DNA of 64,000 nt from Aeoliella sp052161615 (lineage in GTDB: Bacteria; Planctomycetota; Planctomycetia; Pirellulales; Lacipirellulaceae), in contig NZ_CP197417.1 in NCBI RefSeq assembly GCF_052161615.1, positions 4,588,001 through 4,652,000 of the forward strand, given 5' to 3'. Positions within the stretch are counted from its first letter, which is position 1. Every line of letters starts with the position of its first letter. The position numbers were made by a program, and so were the translations under genes. This document shows, piece by piece, positions 44,793-54,019 of this stretch. Below the pieces are notes generated by a model. It worked only from the letters and a program-made list of their open reading frames with translations, made no database searches and was not told where the DNA came from.

Positions 44793-44865
44793 GCCCTTGT
44801 AGCTCAGGGGATAGAGCGACGGTTTCCTAAACCGCAGGTCGCAGGTTCGAATCCTGCCTGGGGCA
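44793..44865 (+). tRNA. tRNA-Arg (anticodon CCT)
   Basis: A complete 73-base cloverleaf: D-arm GCTC...GAGC, anticodon loop TTCCTAA giving CCT (decodes AGG), T-arm GCAGG-TTCGAAT-CCTGC, discriminator A, followed by TTTTT. The 3' CCA is not encoded. The acceptor stem GCCCTTG/CTGGGGC has one T-T mismatch (position 6-67) and one G-T pair, and the anticodon stem has one A-C mismatch at its outer end. Confidence 0.93.
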
Positions 44866-44893
44866 TTTTTAACGGACTAGCAGAGCGGTGCGA

Positions 44894-46666
44894 TTAAGCC
44901 CCTTCGCTCGCTTCGTAAAGCTCGAGCCATTCGTGTTCGAGCGATTCGAGTTCGGTCGTGATCTCGGCAACTCGCGCGTGGAGTTTCTGCGCTTCTTTGG
45001 CGTCGGTGACTTTTAGCAGTTGCTCGTTCGCTTCTTTACGATCGCCATCGAGCTTCGCGATTTTGCGTTCCACGTTCTTGAGACGCTTCTGCGCATCGCG
45101 GTCCGCGCGGGCGTTCGCCTTGCGGTCGGCGGCGTTGTTGTCGGCCACGCCATGGGCGGCCGCTTCGCTCCGCAGGCCTTCGTCAATTTCTCGCTGCACG
45201 CGGTAGACGTAGTCGTCGTAGCTAGCCGGATAGATCACCACGCGACCTTCGCGGACTTCGATTACGTCGGTAGCGACTCGCTGCATGAAGTGACGATCGT
45301 GACTGGTGAAGATCACGGTGCCCTTGTAACGCTCCAGCGCGTCGGCCAAGGCTTCGACGGTTTCGACGTCCAAGTGGTTGCCCGGTTCGTCGAGCATCAG
45401 GACGTTGTGCTTTTGCAGCAGCAGGCCAGCCATTACCAGACGGGCCCGCTCGCCGCCGCTTAGTACTTTGATCTTCTTGTTGATGGCATCGCCACTGAAG
45501 AGAAAGCTTCCGGCGATGTCCTTGATTTGCTGCGTGGTGCGATCGACCGCCGCTTCGTACTCCAGGTACTCCATCACCGTCTTGTCGGCGTTGAGCGAGG
45601 TGTAGACGTGCTGGGCGTAGACGCCCATTTCACAGCCGAAGCCCCATTTGATCTCGCCGGCCACTGGTTCGAGCGATCCGCAAAGCGTCCGCAGGAACGT
45701 CGTTTTCCCCTGTCCGTTGTCGCCCACGATGCCGACGCGTGAGCCGTGCTCGATTTCGATGCGAATATCTTCGGCCACTTGCCGGTCGGGATAACCAATC
45801 GCGACGTTCTCGGTCCGCACCGCAGGACCGCGCCGGGGTTCGATGTTGGGGAAGCTGAACGCGACGCGGGCTTCGTCGCCGGTCACTTCGACCAGTTCCA
45901 ACCGCTCCAATTGCTTGGCCTTGTTGCGAGCCTGGCTCGCGGTATTGGCGTTGGCGCGGTTCTTCGCGATGAACGTCTCGAGTTGCTTCCGCTTGGCCAG
46001 CGTGGCCGCGTTGACGCGCATGTCGTGCTCGCGGCGTTCGTCGACGTTGGCGAGGTACGACTCGACGTTGCCGGGATACATGGTGAGTTCGCCCCGCGAC
46101 GCTTCGAGCGTGTGGGTGCAGGTCTTCATCAGGAACGAGCGATCGTGCGATACGATCAAGCACCCACCGCGAAACGCGCGCAGGAAGTGCTCAAGGAGCA
46201 TCTGCGTCCGCAGGTCGAGGAAGTTCGTCGGTTCGTCCAGAATCAGCAGGTTCGGATCGTGCAGCAACAGGGCGGCGAGCTTCACGCGTGTCTGCCAACC
46301 GCCGGAGAGCTCGCGGACCGGTTTGTCGAGCATCGAGTCGGCCAGCGCGAACTGCCACGCGATTTCGCCACACCGCCAGTCGGGCTGGCCGCTGTCGCGG
46401 GTGAGGAAGCCCATGACGGTCTCGCCCTCGAGAAACGGATCGTGCTGGCGGAGGTAGCCAAGGCGGAGCTTCTTGCTGCGAATCACTTCGCCCGCGTCGA
46501 GTTCTTCCTCACCAAGCAAGATGCGGCAGAGCGTGGACTTGCCGGCGCCGTTGCGGCCGATAAGGCCAATTTTCTGGTCATCGGTCAGGGCGCAGCTTGC
46601 CCCGCGGAGCAGTTGTTGGCCACCGTAGCGTTTGTAGGCATCTTGGAGCGAGAGAACGACGGGCAT
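44894..46666 (-). CDS. ABC-F family ATPase
   Basis: A 590-residue soluble protein with two ABC ATPase domains and no membrane segments, the ABC-F (Uup/EttA/YheS-like) architecture. These act on ribosomes to relieve stalling or give drug tolerance. The first domain has GLIGRNGAGKST and LSGGWQTRVKL with LILDEPTNFLD; the second has GIVGDNGQGKTT and LSGGERARLVMA with LMLDEPGNHLD. In the second Walker B the usual EPTNHLD is EPGNHLD. A long charged C-terminal coiled coil (about 500-590) resembles the Uup tail. ATG 46666 is taken as the start of the first ATPase domain; the open frame continues far upstream across the Lnt end. Confidence 0.93.
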   Translation of the reverse strand: MPVVLSLQDAYKRYGGQQLLRGASCALTDDQKIGLIGRNGAGKSTLCRILLGEEELDAGEVIRSKKLRLGYLRQHDPFLEGETVMGFLTRDSGQPDWRCGEIAWQFALADSMLDKPVRELSGGWQTRVKLAALLLHDPNLLILDEPTNFLDLRTQMLLEHFLRAFRGGCLIVSHDRSFLMKTCTHTLEASRGELTMYPGNVESYLANVDERREHDMRVNAATLAKRKQLETFIAKNRANANTASQARNKAKQLERLELVEVTGDEARVAFSFPNIEPRRGPAVRTENVAIGYPDRQVAEDIRIEIEHGSRVGIVGDNGQGKTTFLRTLCGSLEPVAGEIKWGFGCEMGVYAQHVYTSLNADKTVMEYLEYEAAVDRTTQQIKDIAGSFLFSGDAINKKIKVLSGGERARLVMAGLLLQKHNVLMLDEPGNHLDVETVEALADALERYKGTVIFTSHDRHFMQRVATDVIEVREGRVVIYPASYDDYVYRVQREIDEGLRSEAAAHGVADNNAADRKANARADRDAQKRLKNVERKIAKLDGDRKEANEQLLKVTDAKEAQKLHARVAEITTELESLEHEWLELYEASEGA

Positions 46667-46696
46667 GGCGAAGTATCGAGGGACTTGTGGCGAGCG

Positions 46697-46712
46697 GACG
46701 CCGTAAGGCGTC
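46697..46712. repeat. Short perfect hairpin in the Lnt/ABC-F gap
   Basis: GACGCC-GTAA-GGCGTC, 6-bp arms and a GTAA tetraloop, between the Lnt stop and the ABC-F start on the minus strand. The same GTAA loop closes the inner hairpin at 12216-12229. Confidence 0.45.
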
Positions 46713-46755
46713 TGGTGGGCGGGCTTGTAGGCGACGTGTTCGATAGCCCCGGGGG

Positions 46756-48396
46756 CTATTTGGGACGGACGAACCACCCCGTCGCGACTAGACATAACGT
46801 AACAACCAAGCACGCAATGGCGAAGGTGTCGCCATGGGCCAGGTAGGTCGATTCTGCCCCGCCAGGCACTACGTCGACCAGCAGCACCTGGGGGGTCATC
46901 GGCTGGCTGACCGCTAGCAACCGGCCACATCGGTCGACGTTGGCCGATAGCCCGCCGTTGGCGGCCGCCACCAGCGGCGTCCGGCACTCGATGGCCCGCA
47001 ATCGGCTGCACACCAGGTGCATCGTCAGCTCGCTGGAATCATAGAACCACGAGTCGTTGGTGACGTTCACCAATACGTCGGGGCGTTTCCCCTCGCGAGC
47101 CAGCTCAACCACTTGCGACCGTACGACGTGGGGAATCACGGTCTCGTAGCAGATTGTCGGCATGTAGCAGACGTCGTCGATGACGAACGCCGCGGGGCCC
47201 TCGCCGGCCGTCACGCCGCCAATCGGAAACAGACTGTAGATGGCTGGAAACCAAGTTCCGAAGGGGACGTACTCGCCAAACATGACAAGGTGCGTCTTGG
47301 CGTAAGTTTCGAGGACCACGCCTTCGCCATCGACCGCTACCGCCGAGTTGTAGACACTCCCTGGTTGGTCTTCCGAGCCGAAATGAACGCGATCGAAGCC
47401 CAAGAGGAGCGGCGCGCCGGCGATTTTCTGAAGTTGCGCGAGGTCGCTGCGAATGGTTTCGTCGGCTTGCTTGGCTTCCTCTTCGTAGATGCCTGGGGCA
47501 AAGGTCACCATCGGCGTGCGAAACGCCCCCTCAGGCCACACAAAGAGATCAACCGGCACTCCTTCCGCATCGATTTGCGTGCGAGCTTTGCGCGTGAGCT
47601 CGATGTAGTGCTCCATCACTCGTTGATCGCGATCGGGGTCGGCAGTCCAGACGGCTCGCTCATTGCCCTGGATCAACGCAATCCTTCGAGTCGGTGCGTC
47701 GGCCGGGAGTTCGAGCTCTCGCAGTCGTTGGTCGCCGTACCAATCGGCGCCCAGGATCGCCGCCGTCGCAACGATAACCGCGATCGGTTGCCGCCACGCC
47801 GCGGTGCGCTCGCGCCGCCTGTTGAGGAACAGGAGCTCGCTCGCCGCGGAAGATACGAGCATCACCAAGCCGGAGACTAAGTAAGCTCCGGCGAGGTCGG
47901 CGATTTGAATGAGCTTGGTTTGCTCGATCTGAGTATGCCCGAGCGCCGCCATCAAAAAACCGCCAAGCAAATGCGCCTCGAGCCACTCGATCGCGACCCA
48001 CACAATGGGTGCAACGAGCCAAACGGGGGCTCCCAGCTTGCGGACGCCTGCCCGCGTCGCGTACACGAACAGCGGAACGTAAATGCCTAAATAACCTGCC
48101 AGTAACAGCAGGCCGAAGAACGTGGCGGGATGGGCGAGCCGAATCCAGTGGATCGCGAAGAACCAGTACGCGAAGCCCGCGAGCCATAGCTTGAGGTAGG
48201 GTCGCCGGCCGTCGAGCGGCGATTGCGTGGCCAAGTAAATCCACGGCAGCGGCGCGACCCACGCTAGAAACCCCCAGCTCCACAGCGGCTGAGCAAAGAC
48301 CAATAGAGCCGAGCCTAGTAGTCCGAGTGCAAGCGGGCCCCGGTACCAGGGTTCGCTCGAAAGTGTCGCGGTTGGCTCAACGGTGGCGTCGGACAT
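46756..48396 (-). CDS. lnt: Apolipoprotein N-acyltransferase
   Basis: A 546-residue inner-membrane enzyme that adds the third acyl chain to lipoproteins. The N-terminal part has about seven hydrophobic segments (LLGSALLVFAQPLWSWGFLA, GLLLLAGYLGIYVPLFVY and others). The C-terminal periplasmic nitrilase domain carries the catalytic triad Glu289 (WPEG), Lys367 (TYAKTHLVMFGE) and Cys416 (ICYE), plus NVTNDSWF. All are present. Lipoproteins of this window (42854, 48427, 56454) would be its substrates. Gap to the downstream ABC-F gene is about 90 bases. Confidence 0.95.
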   Translation of the reverse strand: MSDATVEPTATLSSEPWYRGPLALGLLGSALLVFAQPLWSWGFLAWVAPLPWIYLATQSPLDGRRPYLKLWLAGFAYWFFAIHWIRLAHPATFFGLLLLAGYLGIYVPLFVYATRAGVRKLGAPVWLVAPIVWVAIEWLEAHLLGGFLMAALGHTQIEQTKLIQIADLAGAYLVSGLVMLVSSAASELLFLNRRRERTAAWRQPIAVIVATAAILGADWYGDQRLRELELPADAPTRRIALIQGNERAVWTADPDRDQRVMEHYIELTRKARTQIDAEGVPVDLFVWPEGAFRTPMVTFAPGIYEEEAKQADETIRSDLAQLQKIAGAPLLLGFDRVHFGSEDQPGSVYNSAVAVDGEGVVLETYAKTHLVMFGEYVPFGTWFPAIYSLFPIGGVTAGEGPAAFVIDDVCYMPTICYETVIPHVVRSQVVELAREGKRPDVLVNVTNDSWFYDSSELTMHLVCSRLRAIECRTPLVAAANGGLSANVDRCGRLLAVSQPMTPQVLLVDVVPGGAESTYLAHGDTFAIACLVVTLCLVATGWFVRPK

Positions 48397-48426
48397 CCTG
48401 TCCCTCGTGGGGTTCGTTGACGAGAA

Positions 48427-49698
48427 CTAGCGGAGCACGGGAGGCTCGGATTGGGGATCGGCGACGGGCAAATCTTCGAAGTACTTCCCCACGTCGTTGT
48501 GCAGTCGCAACACCGCCTCGGTCAAACTTGCTGCGTCGTCGTGCGCTGCCACTTCATCTTGAAATGGCTTCCACACGACTTCTGGCAAACCGGCTCGCAC
48601 GGCCGCGGCGGACACCGAGCCATTGATGCCGTGACGCAACTGCGGTCGCTCTTCGGCGACGGCGAGTAGCAAGTTGCTCTTGAAGGCGATCTCGACGAGC
48701 GCTGCATGTTTGGGTCCGTATTTCTCAGAAGCTTCTTCGCCCATCGCGCGACCAACGGCGAGTAACTGTTTGAGCTGCTCGGGCGAACCTACCTCGGTCA
48801 CCGTGAAGTTGGGCACTTCGAGGGCAAGCACTGCCGCAACGGGCTCCAACTCCTGTCGGACCGAAGCGACATCGCTGTCGGGCGCAAGCAACAAGTAACT
48901 GAGCCGCGAAGCCAACCGCCAAGTCAGGTCGCGGGAGTCGATCGGTTTGGGCTCGATGGGCTTGGTCTCTATGGGTGCCGTCTTCGGCGGCTCGGCTTCA
49001 AAAGGGAGCGGCGCGGCCGAAGCTACCGCCGGAAGCTCCTCGCGTGTTTCCGGTTCCGCCACGGGCAGCGGTTCGGTGTCCGTGGCGGGCGTCTCAACGG
49101 GTGGATTCGCTGGCGAGGCCGCGGGGGTCTCTACGGGCTTCTCCTCTTCGGTCACGAGCCACGGCAGCAGCGGCTCTTCTGTTTTCTCCTTCGCGGGCGC
49201 TACGGACGGCAATTCCATCGGCTTCACTTCGAGCACCGGCGTGCCTGGGGGCAATCCGGTCGCTGGCAGTGGCTCTGGTGTTCGCGGCGTTTCTGCTTCT
49301 GGCTCGGGCTTCGGTTCAGGCTCCGGAGTAGTTTCTGCTGGCTTGTCCGTGGACCGGGGGCCGAACACGCTGTCGAAGAATTCCTCTTCGGTTTGCTTGG
49401 GACTCTCGCTAGGAGGGGCTATCGGCTCGGGCGCTGGGTCCGATTCGTTGGCTGGCTCCGTCTCAGGTGGGGCAGCCGGTGGCGTCTCCTCCTTCGTCGG
49501 CACGTTGGCGAATAGGTCGACCTCGCCTGGTTCGGCTTCGGGAATGGGGACATTCGAGCCAGCAGGTTGGCCTTCTGCCGCCGGTGACTCGGAGGCCGAA
49601 TTCTCAGCCGTTGCGTCGTAGGGGATGTCTTTCATGCAGCCGGCGGTCGGCATAATTCCGACGACCAGCGCCACCAGAATCGAGCGGATTGTCCCCAT
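48427..49698 (-). CDS. Proline/glutamate-rich lipoprotein of unknown function
   Basis: A 423-residue lipoprotein with a clear lipobox, MPTAGC (Cys21). Residues 22 to about 250 are disordered, made of Pro-Glu-Ala-Thr repeats (PEPEPKPEPEAETP, EEKPVETPAASP, IETKPIEPKPI), a spacer that could span the periplasm or peptidoglycan. The last 170 residues form a folded helical domain (LASRLSYLLLAPDSDV, LLAVGRAMGEEASEKYG). No family recognised. It lies directly upstream of Lnt (about 30 bases gap). ATG 49698 is preferred because AGGG lies upstream; ATG 49719 is an alternative. Confidence 0.78.
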   Translation of the reverse strand: MGTIRSILVALVVGIMPTAGCMKDIPYDATAENSASESPAAEGQPAGSNVPIPEAEPGEVDLFANVPTKEETPPAAPPETEPANESDPAPEPIAPPSESPKQTEEEFFDSVFGPRSTDKPAETTPEPEPKPEPEAETPRTPEPLPATGLPPGTPVLEVKPMELPSVAPAKEKTEEPLLPWLVTEEEKPVETPAASPANPPVETPATDTEPLPVAEPETREELPAVASAAPLPFEAEPPKTAPIETKPIEPKPIDSRDLTWRLASRLSYLLLAPDSDVASVRQELEPVAAVLALEVPNFTVTEVGSPEQLKQLLAVGRAMGEEASEKYGPKHAALVEIAFKSNLLLAVAEERPQLRHGINGSVSAAAVRAGLPEVVWKPFQDEVAAHDDAASLTEAVLRLHNDVGKYFEDLPVADPQSEPPVLR

Positions 49699-49866
49699 CG
49701 ATCGAACCCTGGCCGCCATGCCACGTAGAACGGGAGTTGTTTCCACCGGGTTGTTGCCCCTCGAGTCTGTGTAACCGATAATCTACTGCTGCTTTAGCGG
49801 CTTAACGCTGGGTGTGGCCGGCAAAGCACTCGCTGTCGCAGGCATTCTACCCGCAAGACGTCCACC

Positions 49867-50733
49867 ATGTCGCCCGACCCAAGGAAAGTCAACCGCAGGC
49901 GGTTCCTCCGCTCCGCCGGCCGGTGGACAGCGGCCGTTGCGGGCGTGGCGGGCCTATACGCGTGGCGGATTGAACCGCACTGGCTCGAAATCGTCGAGCG
50001 CGACATGCCGCTAGCAAACCTGCCGGCAAACCTTGCTGGCAAACGAGTGGTGCATCTTACTGACATCCACGTGAGCCGCGTCGTTGACCAAGCCTACCTG
50101 GAGCGAGCCTTTGACCAGGTGGCTGAGCTCGATCCCGACGTGGTGCTTGTCACCGGCGACCTGATGACGGCGAAAGCAACCGAACAGATTCCATCCGTTC
50201 TTTCCTTGTTCAACCGTCTTGATCCGGACCAGCGATGCATCGTCGTTACGCCGGGCAATCACGACTATTGCCGGTTCGTCAGTCAGCACGGCGTCGTGAG
50301 CAGTCTTTTTGAACAGCTCGGCCGAATGGGTGTTCATGGATTGCGAAACCAACGGATGGAATACGACGGTTTGCAGATCGTTGGCTGCGACGAATGGATG
50401 GCGGGGCGGTTCAACATTCGGGTTGCGCTCGACGAGTACGACCCTTCGCGCCCGGCGATTGCCATGACGCACAATCCCGACACAGTCGACTACGCGGGCT
50501 GGGAAGATTATCGCGGATGGATCCTCGCGGGCCACACGCACGGCGGGCAGTGTCGCCTGCCCTACTTCGGGGCACCCATCATCCCGATCCGCAATCGCCT
50601 CTATACGGCGGGCGAGGTGAAGCTCGACGATCGACGTACCCTGTATGTCGGTCGCGGCCTGGGCTACACGCGGAGAGTGCGATTCCTGTGTTCACCGGAA
50701 ATAACGGTGTTTCGCCTGACGCAGATGGCCTAA
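49867..50733 (+). CDS. Tat-exported metallophosphoesterase (YkuE-like)
   Basis: A 288-residue calcineurin-like phosphoesterase. The N-terminus has a Tat motif RRRFLRSAGRW and a hydrophobic segment. The metal ligands are in DIHVS, TGDLM, GNHDYC and GHTHGGQCRLPYFG, the full set for a two-metal site. Related YkuE/YaeI proteins cleave phosphoester bonds in membrane lipids such as UDP-diacylglucosamine-type substrates; here the substrate is unknown. It is transcribed away from the lipoprotein gene. Confidence 0.9.
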   Translation: MSPDPRKVNRRRFLRSAGRWTAAVAGVAGLYAWRIEPHWLEIVERDMPLANLPANLAGKRVVHLTDIHVSRVVDQAYLERAFDQVAELDPDVVLVTGDLMTAKATEQIPSVLSLFNRLDPDQRCIVVTPGNHDYCRFVSQHGVVSSLFEQLGRMGVHGLRNQRMEYDGLQIVGCDEWMAGRFNIRVALDEYDPSRPAIAMTHNPDTVDYAGWEDYRGWILAGHTHGGQCRLPYFGAPIIPIRNRLYTAGEVKLDDRRTLYVGRGLGYTRRVRFLCSPEITVFRLTQMA

Positions 50734-50961
50734 ACTCGCTCGTCCCTTCGGCTCCAGTCGGCATTCTCCACACCGCCGTCACGACCCGCCCACGTCCTTC
50801 CATCCCTGCCGGACTGGTATCGCGACGGAAAGCCGAAGCATTTGTGGCTGAAATTGTACCCCCCTGGTGGACTACTCGCGTGGCGCTCGCACTCTATCAC
50901 TAGTGAGAAGCCCGCCAGGAGGTGGGCTCGCCATTGTCGGATTGCCAGCAGCGAAGATGCC

Positions 50962-52302
50962 ATGAGCGCGCTATCGTCCTTAAGTTCCACCGCTACGTTC
51001 AACGGCGATACGGTCGTCGTCGCTCCGGCACCCGCAGTCGCATCTCCCACTCGCCTTCCCGCGCCCCCGCGTGAACCCCGCTCGCTGGCCGAGGCAGGGC
51101 TTAGTGAGTCGGACGTCGAAGCGCTCGTGCTGAAACAACTGCTTCAGCATGGCAATCAGTCGGGCGGGCAAACCGCCGCGCAGCTTTGTTTGCCTCGCGG
51201 CTTGGTCTCCGCCTCGCTAGAGCACTTGCGCCAGGAGCTACTGGTTGGCATCAAGCAGTCGGTTGGCGTGGGTGACTACCTCTACCAACTGACCGAAGCC
51301 GGATTCAATCGTGCCCGACAGTATGCGGCTCGATCGAACTACGTCGGCGCCGCCCCGGTACCGCTGGCGGCTTACCAAGCAGCGATCCGGCACCAATCGA
51401 TTCAAAACACCAAGCTTCGCCTCGACCAACTTGCCGCAGCATTCGCCGACCTGAAGCTCCAAGCGAGAATGCTCAGCCGTCTGGCCCAGGCGATTGCTGA
51501 CGGGCGTGGCATGTTTCTGTTCGGCAATCCGGGGAATGGAAAGACCACCATTGCCGAGCGAATTTGCGACGCGTTCGGCGAATACCTGTGGATTCCGCGG
51601 ATGGTTCACGTCGGCGGCGACCTGATTCGTTTGTACGATCCGAGTTGCCACGAACCAGTGGACCTATCGCCGCTGGATGGGCAGGCATTCGATCGACGCT
51701 GGATTCTAATTCGCCGACCAACCGTTGTGGTGGGTGGAGAGCTTACTCTTGCGCAGCTCGACACTAGTTACAACGCGGCAACCGGAATCAGCGAAGCGCC
51801 AGTGCACATGAAAGCGAATGGCGGGGCGCTCGTGATCGACGACTTCGGGCGTCAGCGCGTCAGCAGCACGGACATTTTGAATCGCTTGATTGTGCCGCTG
51901 GAGAAAGGCTTTGATTTCCTGAACCTCGCAAGCGGGCGGCAGATCCAAGTCCCCTTCGACATGCTCTTCGTGTTGTCCACCAACCTCGAACCCCGCGATT
52001 TGGTCGACGAGGCATTCTTGCGACGAATTCCGTATAAGATCGAAGTGGCCGATCCGACCGAAGAGGAGTTTCGTGCGCTGTTCGCCATGCTCGCGGCGAA
52101 GGCCCGGTTTGCGTGTACGCCCCAGGCAATCGACTACTTAATCGAAGCCCACTATCACCGCGCCAGCCGCCCGATGCGATTCTGCCACCCGCGAGACCTT
52201 CTAAGGCAGATTCGCAACTACTGCGACGTCCACGAACTGCCTGCCGAGGTGACCAACGATTGCCTCGACATGGCGGTCGAGAACTACTTCTCAGCGCTTT
52301 AG
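50962..52302 (+). CDS. AAA+ ATPase with N-terminal DNA-binding-like domain
   Basis: A 446-residue ATPase. A disordered Pro/Ala-rich start is followed by a winged-helix-like segment at about 55-115 (VLKQLLQHGNQSGGQTAAQL, SASLEHLRQELL). The AAA+ domain has Walker A FGNPGNGKTT (about 187-196), Walker B GALVIDDFG (Asp293, Asp294), sensor-1-like FVLSTNLEPRDL and a C-terminal helical lid with RPMRFCHPRDLLRQ. I do not recognise a named family; the closest impression is a MoxR/ClpX-related remodeller. ATG 50962 is chosen as the upstream extension is poor in conserved residues. No partner genes are adjacent. Confidence 0.75.
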   Translation: MSALSSLSSTATFNGDTVVVAPAPAVASPTRLPAPPREPRSLAEAGLSESDVEALVLKQLLQHGNQSGGQTAAQLCLPRGLVSASLEHLRQELLVGIKQSVGVGDYLYQLTEAGFNRARQYAARSNYVGAAPVPLAAYQAAIRHQSIQNTKLRLDQLAAAFADLKLQARMLSRLAQAIADGRGMFLFGNPGNGKTTIAERICDAFGEYLWIPRMVHVGGDLIRLYDPSCHEPVDLSPLDGQAFDRRWILIRRPTVVVGGELTLAQLDTSYNAATGISEAPVHMKANGGALVIDDFGRQRVSSTDILNRLIVPLEKGFDFLNLASGRQIQVPFDMLFVLSTNLEPRDLVDEAFLRRIPYKIEVADPTEEEFRALFAMLAAKARFACTPQAIDYLIEAHYHRASRPMRFCHPRDLLRQIRNYCDVHELPAEVTNDCLDMAVENYFSAL

Positions 52303-52310
52303 ATCGCCGG

Positions 52311-53123
52311 TTAAGTGGTGCACAGGCTTCGGCGGGCCATGATCTCGCTGGCCGCAAGTAGCGAGACCGCCGATATCGCCAGCAGCACCACGAGGTCGCT
52401 CCACGGGAATACGTTCGACTGAAGCGTGAGCGCCGGCCGGTAGTACTCGAGAATGCCCAGCGGCGCGAACGGCTTGGCGGCCGGCCAAAGCTGGGCCACG
52501 AAGTTCAACAGGAACGACCCCGCGACAAGCGCGAAGATCACCGCCATCGCTCGGTTGCGGTAGTTGCTCAGCGACGAAATCAGAAACCCGACGCTGCCAA
52601 CGGCCAGGTAGACACAGTAGAGGTTCACCAAGATGATCGCCGCCGCGCGTAGCGAAGGCCGCATCTCCGCTGGCATAGCGGGCACCATTAGTCGATGCCC
52701 GACGAAACCCATCACGATCAGCAGCACGCCGGTCGCCATCATCACCAACACCTCGGCCCAAAACACTTGCCGGCGCGACACGGGTAGGCCCAGCAGGAAG
52801 TCGATGGTACCTCGGTCGACTTCGCCAGCGGGGAGGCGGGTCGATAGGTTGATCGCTTGGAAGAAGACGAGGGCGAGCACAATCGGATGCACCCACAGCA
52901 CAGCGGTCATGGTTTGGGCCGCAATCTGTTCGCCGACGTCGGTACCCAGCAGCGCGCCGAGCATCGCCTTGGTAATCGGAAGTCGATCGAGCATGTCGCC
53001 GATTCCTTCCTGCACTTTGGGTAGCAGAAACGTCAGCATCATGTTGACGCCAAGTAGTCCGAGGCCAACGAGGAGCGTCGCCACCCACACCTCGCGCCAA
53101 ATTTTTCCCAATAGCCCTCGCAC
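52311..53123 (-). CDS. ABC transporter permease (ABC-2 type)
   Basis: A 270-residue permease with about six membrane segments (VATLLVGLGLLGVNMMLTF, VLWVHPIVLALVFFQAI, MATGVLLIVMGFVGHRL and others). Between them is LPAGEVDRGTIDFLLGLPVS, the ABC-2 loop for contact with the ATPase. The GTG at 53123 shares one base with the TAG stop of the ATPase gene, and GGAAGGA is eight bases upstream, so translation is coupled. Third gene of the aminotransferase-ABC operon; direction of transport is probably export. Confidence 0.88.
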   Translation of the reverse strand: MRGLLGKIWREVWVATLLVGLGLLGVNMMLTFLLPKVQEGIGDMLDRLPITKAMLGALLGTDVGEQIAAQTMTAVLWVHPIVLALVFFQAINLSTRLPAGEVDRGTIDFLLGLPVSRRQVFWAEVLVMMATGVLLIVMGFVGHRLMVPAMPAEMRPSLRAAAIILVNLYCVYLAVGSVGFLISSLSNYRNRAMAVIFALVAGSFLLNFVAQLWPAAKPFAPLGILEYYRPALTLQSNVFPWSDLVVLLAISAVSLLAASEIMARRSLCTT

Positions 53124-54019
53124 TACGCGGTTCCTTCCACCTGGTGATAGAGCGAATGGAACAAGGCGTCCAAATCGGGCCGGCCTACTCGCAAGTCGAC
53201 GAGCGGTTGTTCGAAGGCCCACTGGAGCAATGGCTTCGCCGGCCCTTCGAGCCTGCAGGTGATGGTTGCATCAAACTGCTCCCGTTCGGTGAGGAACGCG
53301 GGGAGCGTCACGCCCGTTGCAGTTTGTGCATCTCGATAGATCAGCTCTACGATTCGCGGCGCACGATCACGGATCGCCAAGAGGGGTTCGTCGACAATGA
53401 TCTTTCCCCGCCGAATGATGGCCACTCGGTGGCATAGGCTGTCGACTTCGCTGAGCGTGTGGCTGCTAAAGAAAATGGTCTGCCCATGTTCCGCGCCTTT
53501 GCGGATCAGACTCCCAAGCACCGATTGCATCAAGGGATCGAGCCCCGAAGTTGGTTCGTCCAGAATCAATAGCTGCGGCTGGTGGGCCATCGCCAGAATG
53601 AGGCCCAGCTTCTGTCGAGTGCCTCGCGACATTTTGCGAACGGGGAGCGTTGGCTCCAGTTCGAACTGCTCAGCTAAGTCATGGCCGGCGGTCGTTAGAT
53701 CTTTGCCGCGTACCTGCGACACGATCTTGAGGCCATTGCGGAGCGTCATCCAGGGATAGAGCCTCAGATCGCCGGGGACGTAGCCGACCTCGCGTTTCAC
53801 CGCGGCACTTTCGGTCCAGCAATCGCGGCCCGAGATCTCCGCCCGTCCGCCATCGGGCCGCATTAGGCCCATGAGCATTCGAATGGTGGTTGTCTTCCCG
53901 GCACCGTTGGGGCCAAGAAAGCCGAAGATCTCGCCTCGCGCCACTTCAAGGTTCAATTGGTCAACGGCTACACGCGTACCGTAGCGCCGAGTCAGATCGG
54001 TGGCTCGCAGGACATTCAT
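53123..54019 (-). CDS. ABC transporter ATP-binding protein
   Basis: A 298-residue ATPase of the multidrug/gliding type. Walker A is GPNGAGKTTT and the signature is SRGTRQKLG, deviating from the LSGGQ consensus in a way common in ABC-2 exporters. Walker B is LLILDEPTSGLDPLMQ and the H-loop SSHTLSEVD. The ATG overlaps the aminotransferase stop by four bases (ATGA). It drives the downstream ABC-2 permease. Confidence 0.93.
   Translation of the reverse strand: MNVLRATDLTRRYGTRVAVDQLNLEVARGEIFGFLGPNGAGKTTTIRMLMGLMRPDGGRAEISGRDCWTESAAVKREVGYVPGDLRLYPWMTLRNGLKIVSQVRGKDLTTAGHDLAEQFELEPTLPVRKMSRGTRQKLGLILAMAHQPQLLILDEPTSGLDPLMQSVLGSLIRKGAEHGQTIFFSSHTLSEVDSLCHRVAIIRRGKIIVDEPLLAIRDRAPRIVELIYRDAQTATGVTLPAFLTEREQFDATITCRLEGPAKPLLQWAFEQPLVDLRVGRPDLDALFHSLYHQVEGTA

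Noticed and set aside
45746..46846. A 366-codon plus-strand frame
   Set aside because: Antisense to the ABC-F ATPase, which carries two complete sets of ATPase motifs.
48947..49621. A 224-codon Ser/Gly-rich plus-strand frame
   Set aside because: It is the complement of the Pro/Glu-rich lipoprotein coding sequence; the low complexity is inherited from it.
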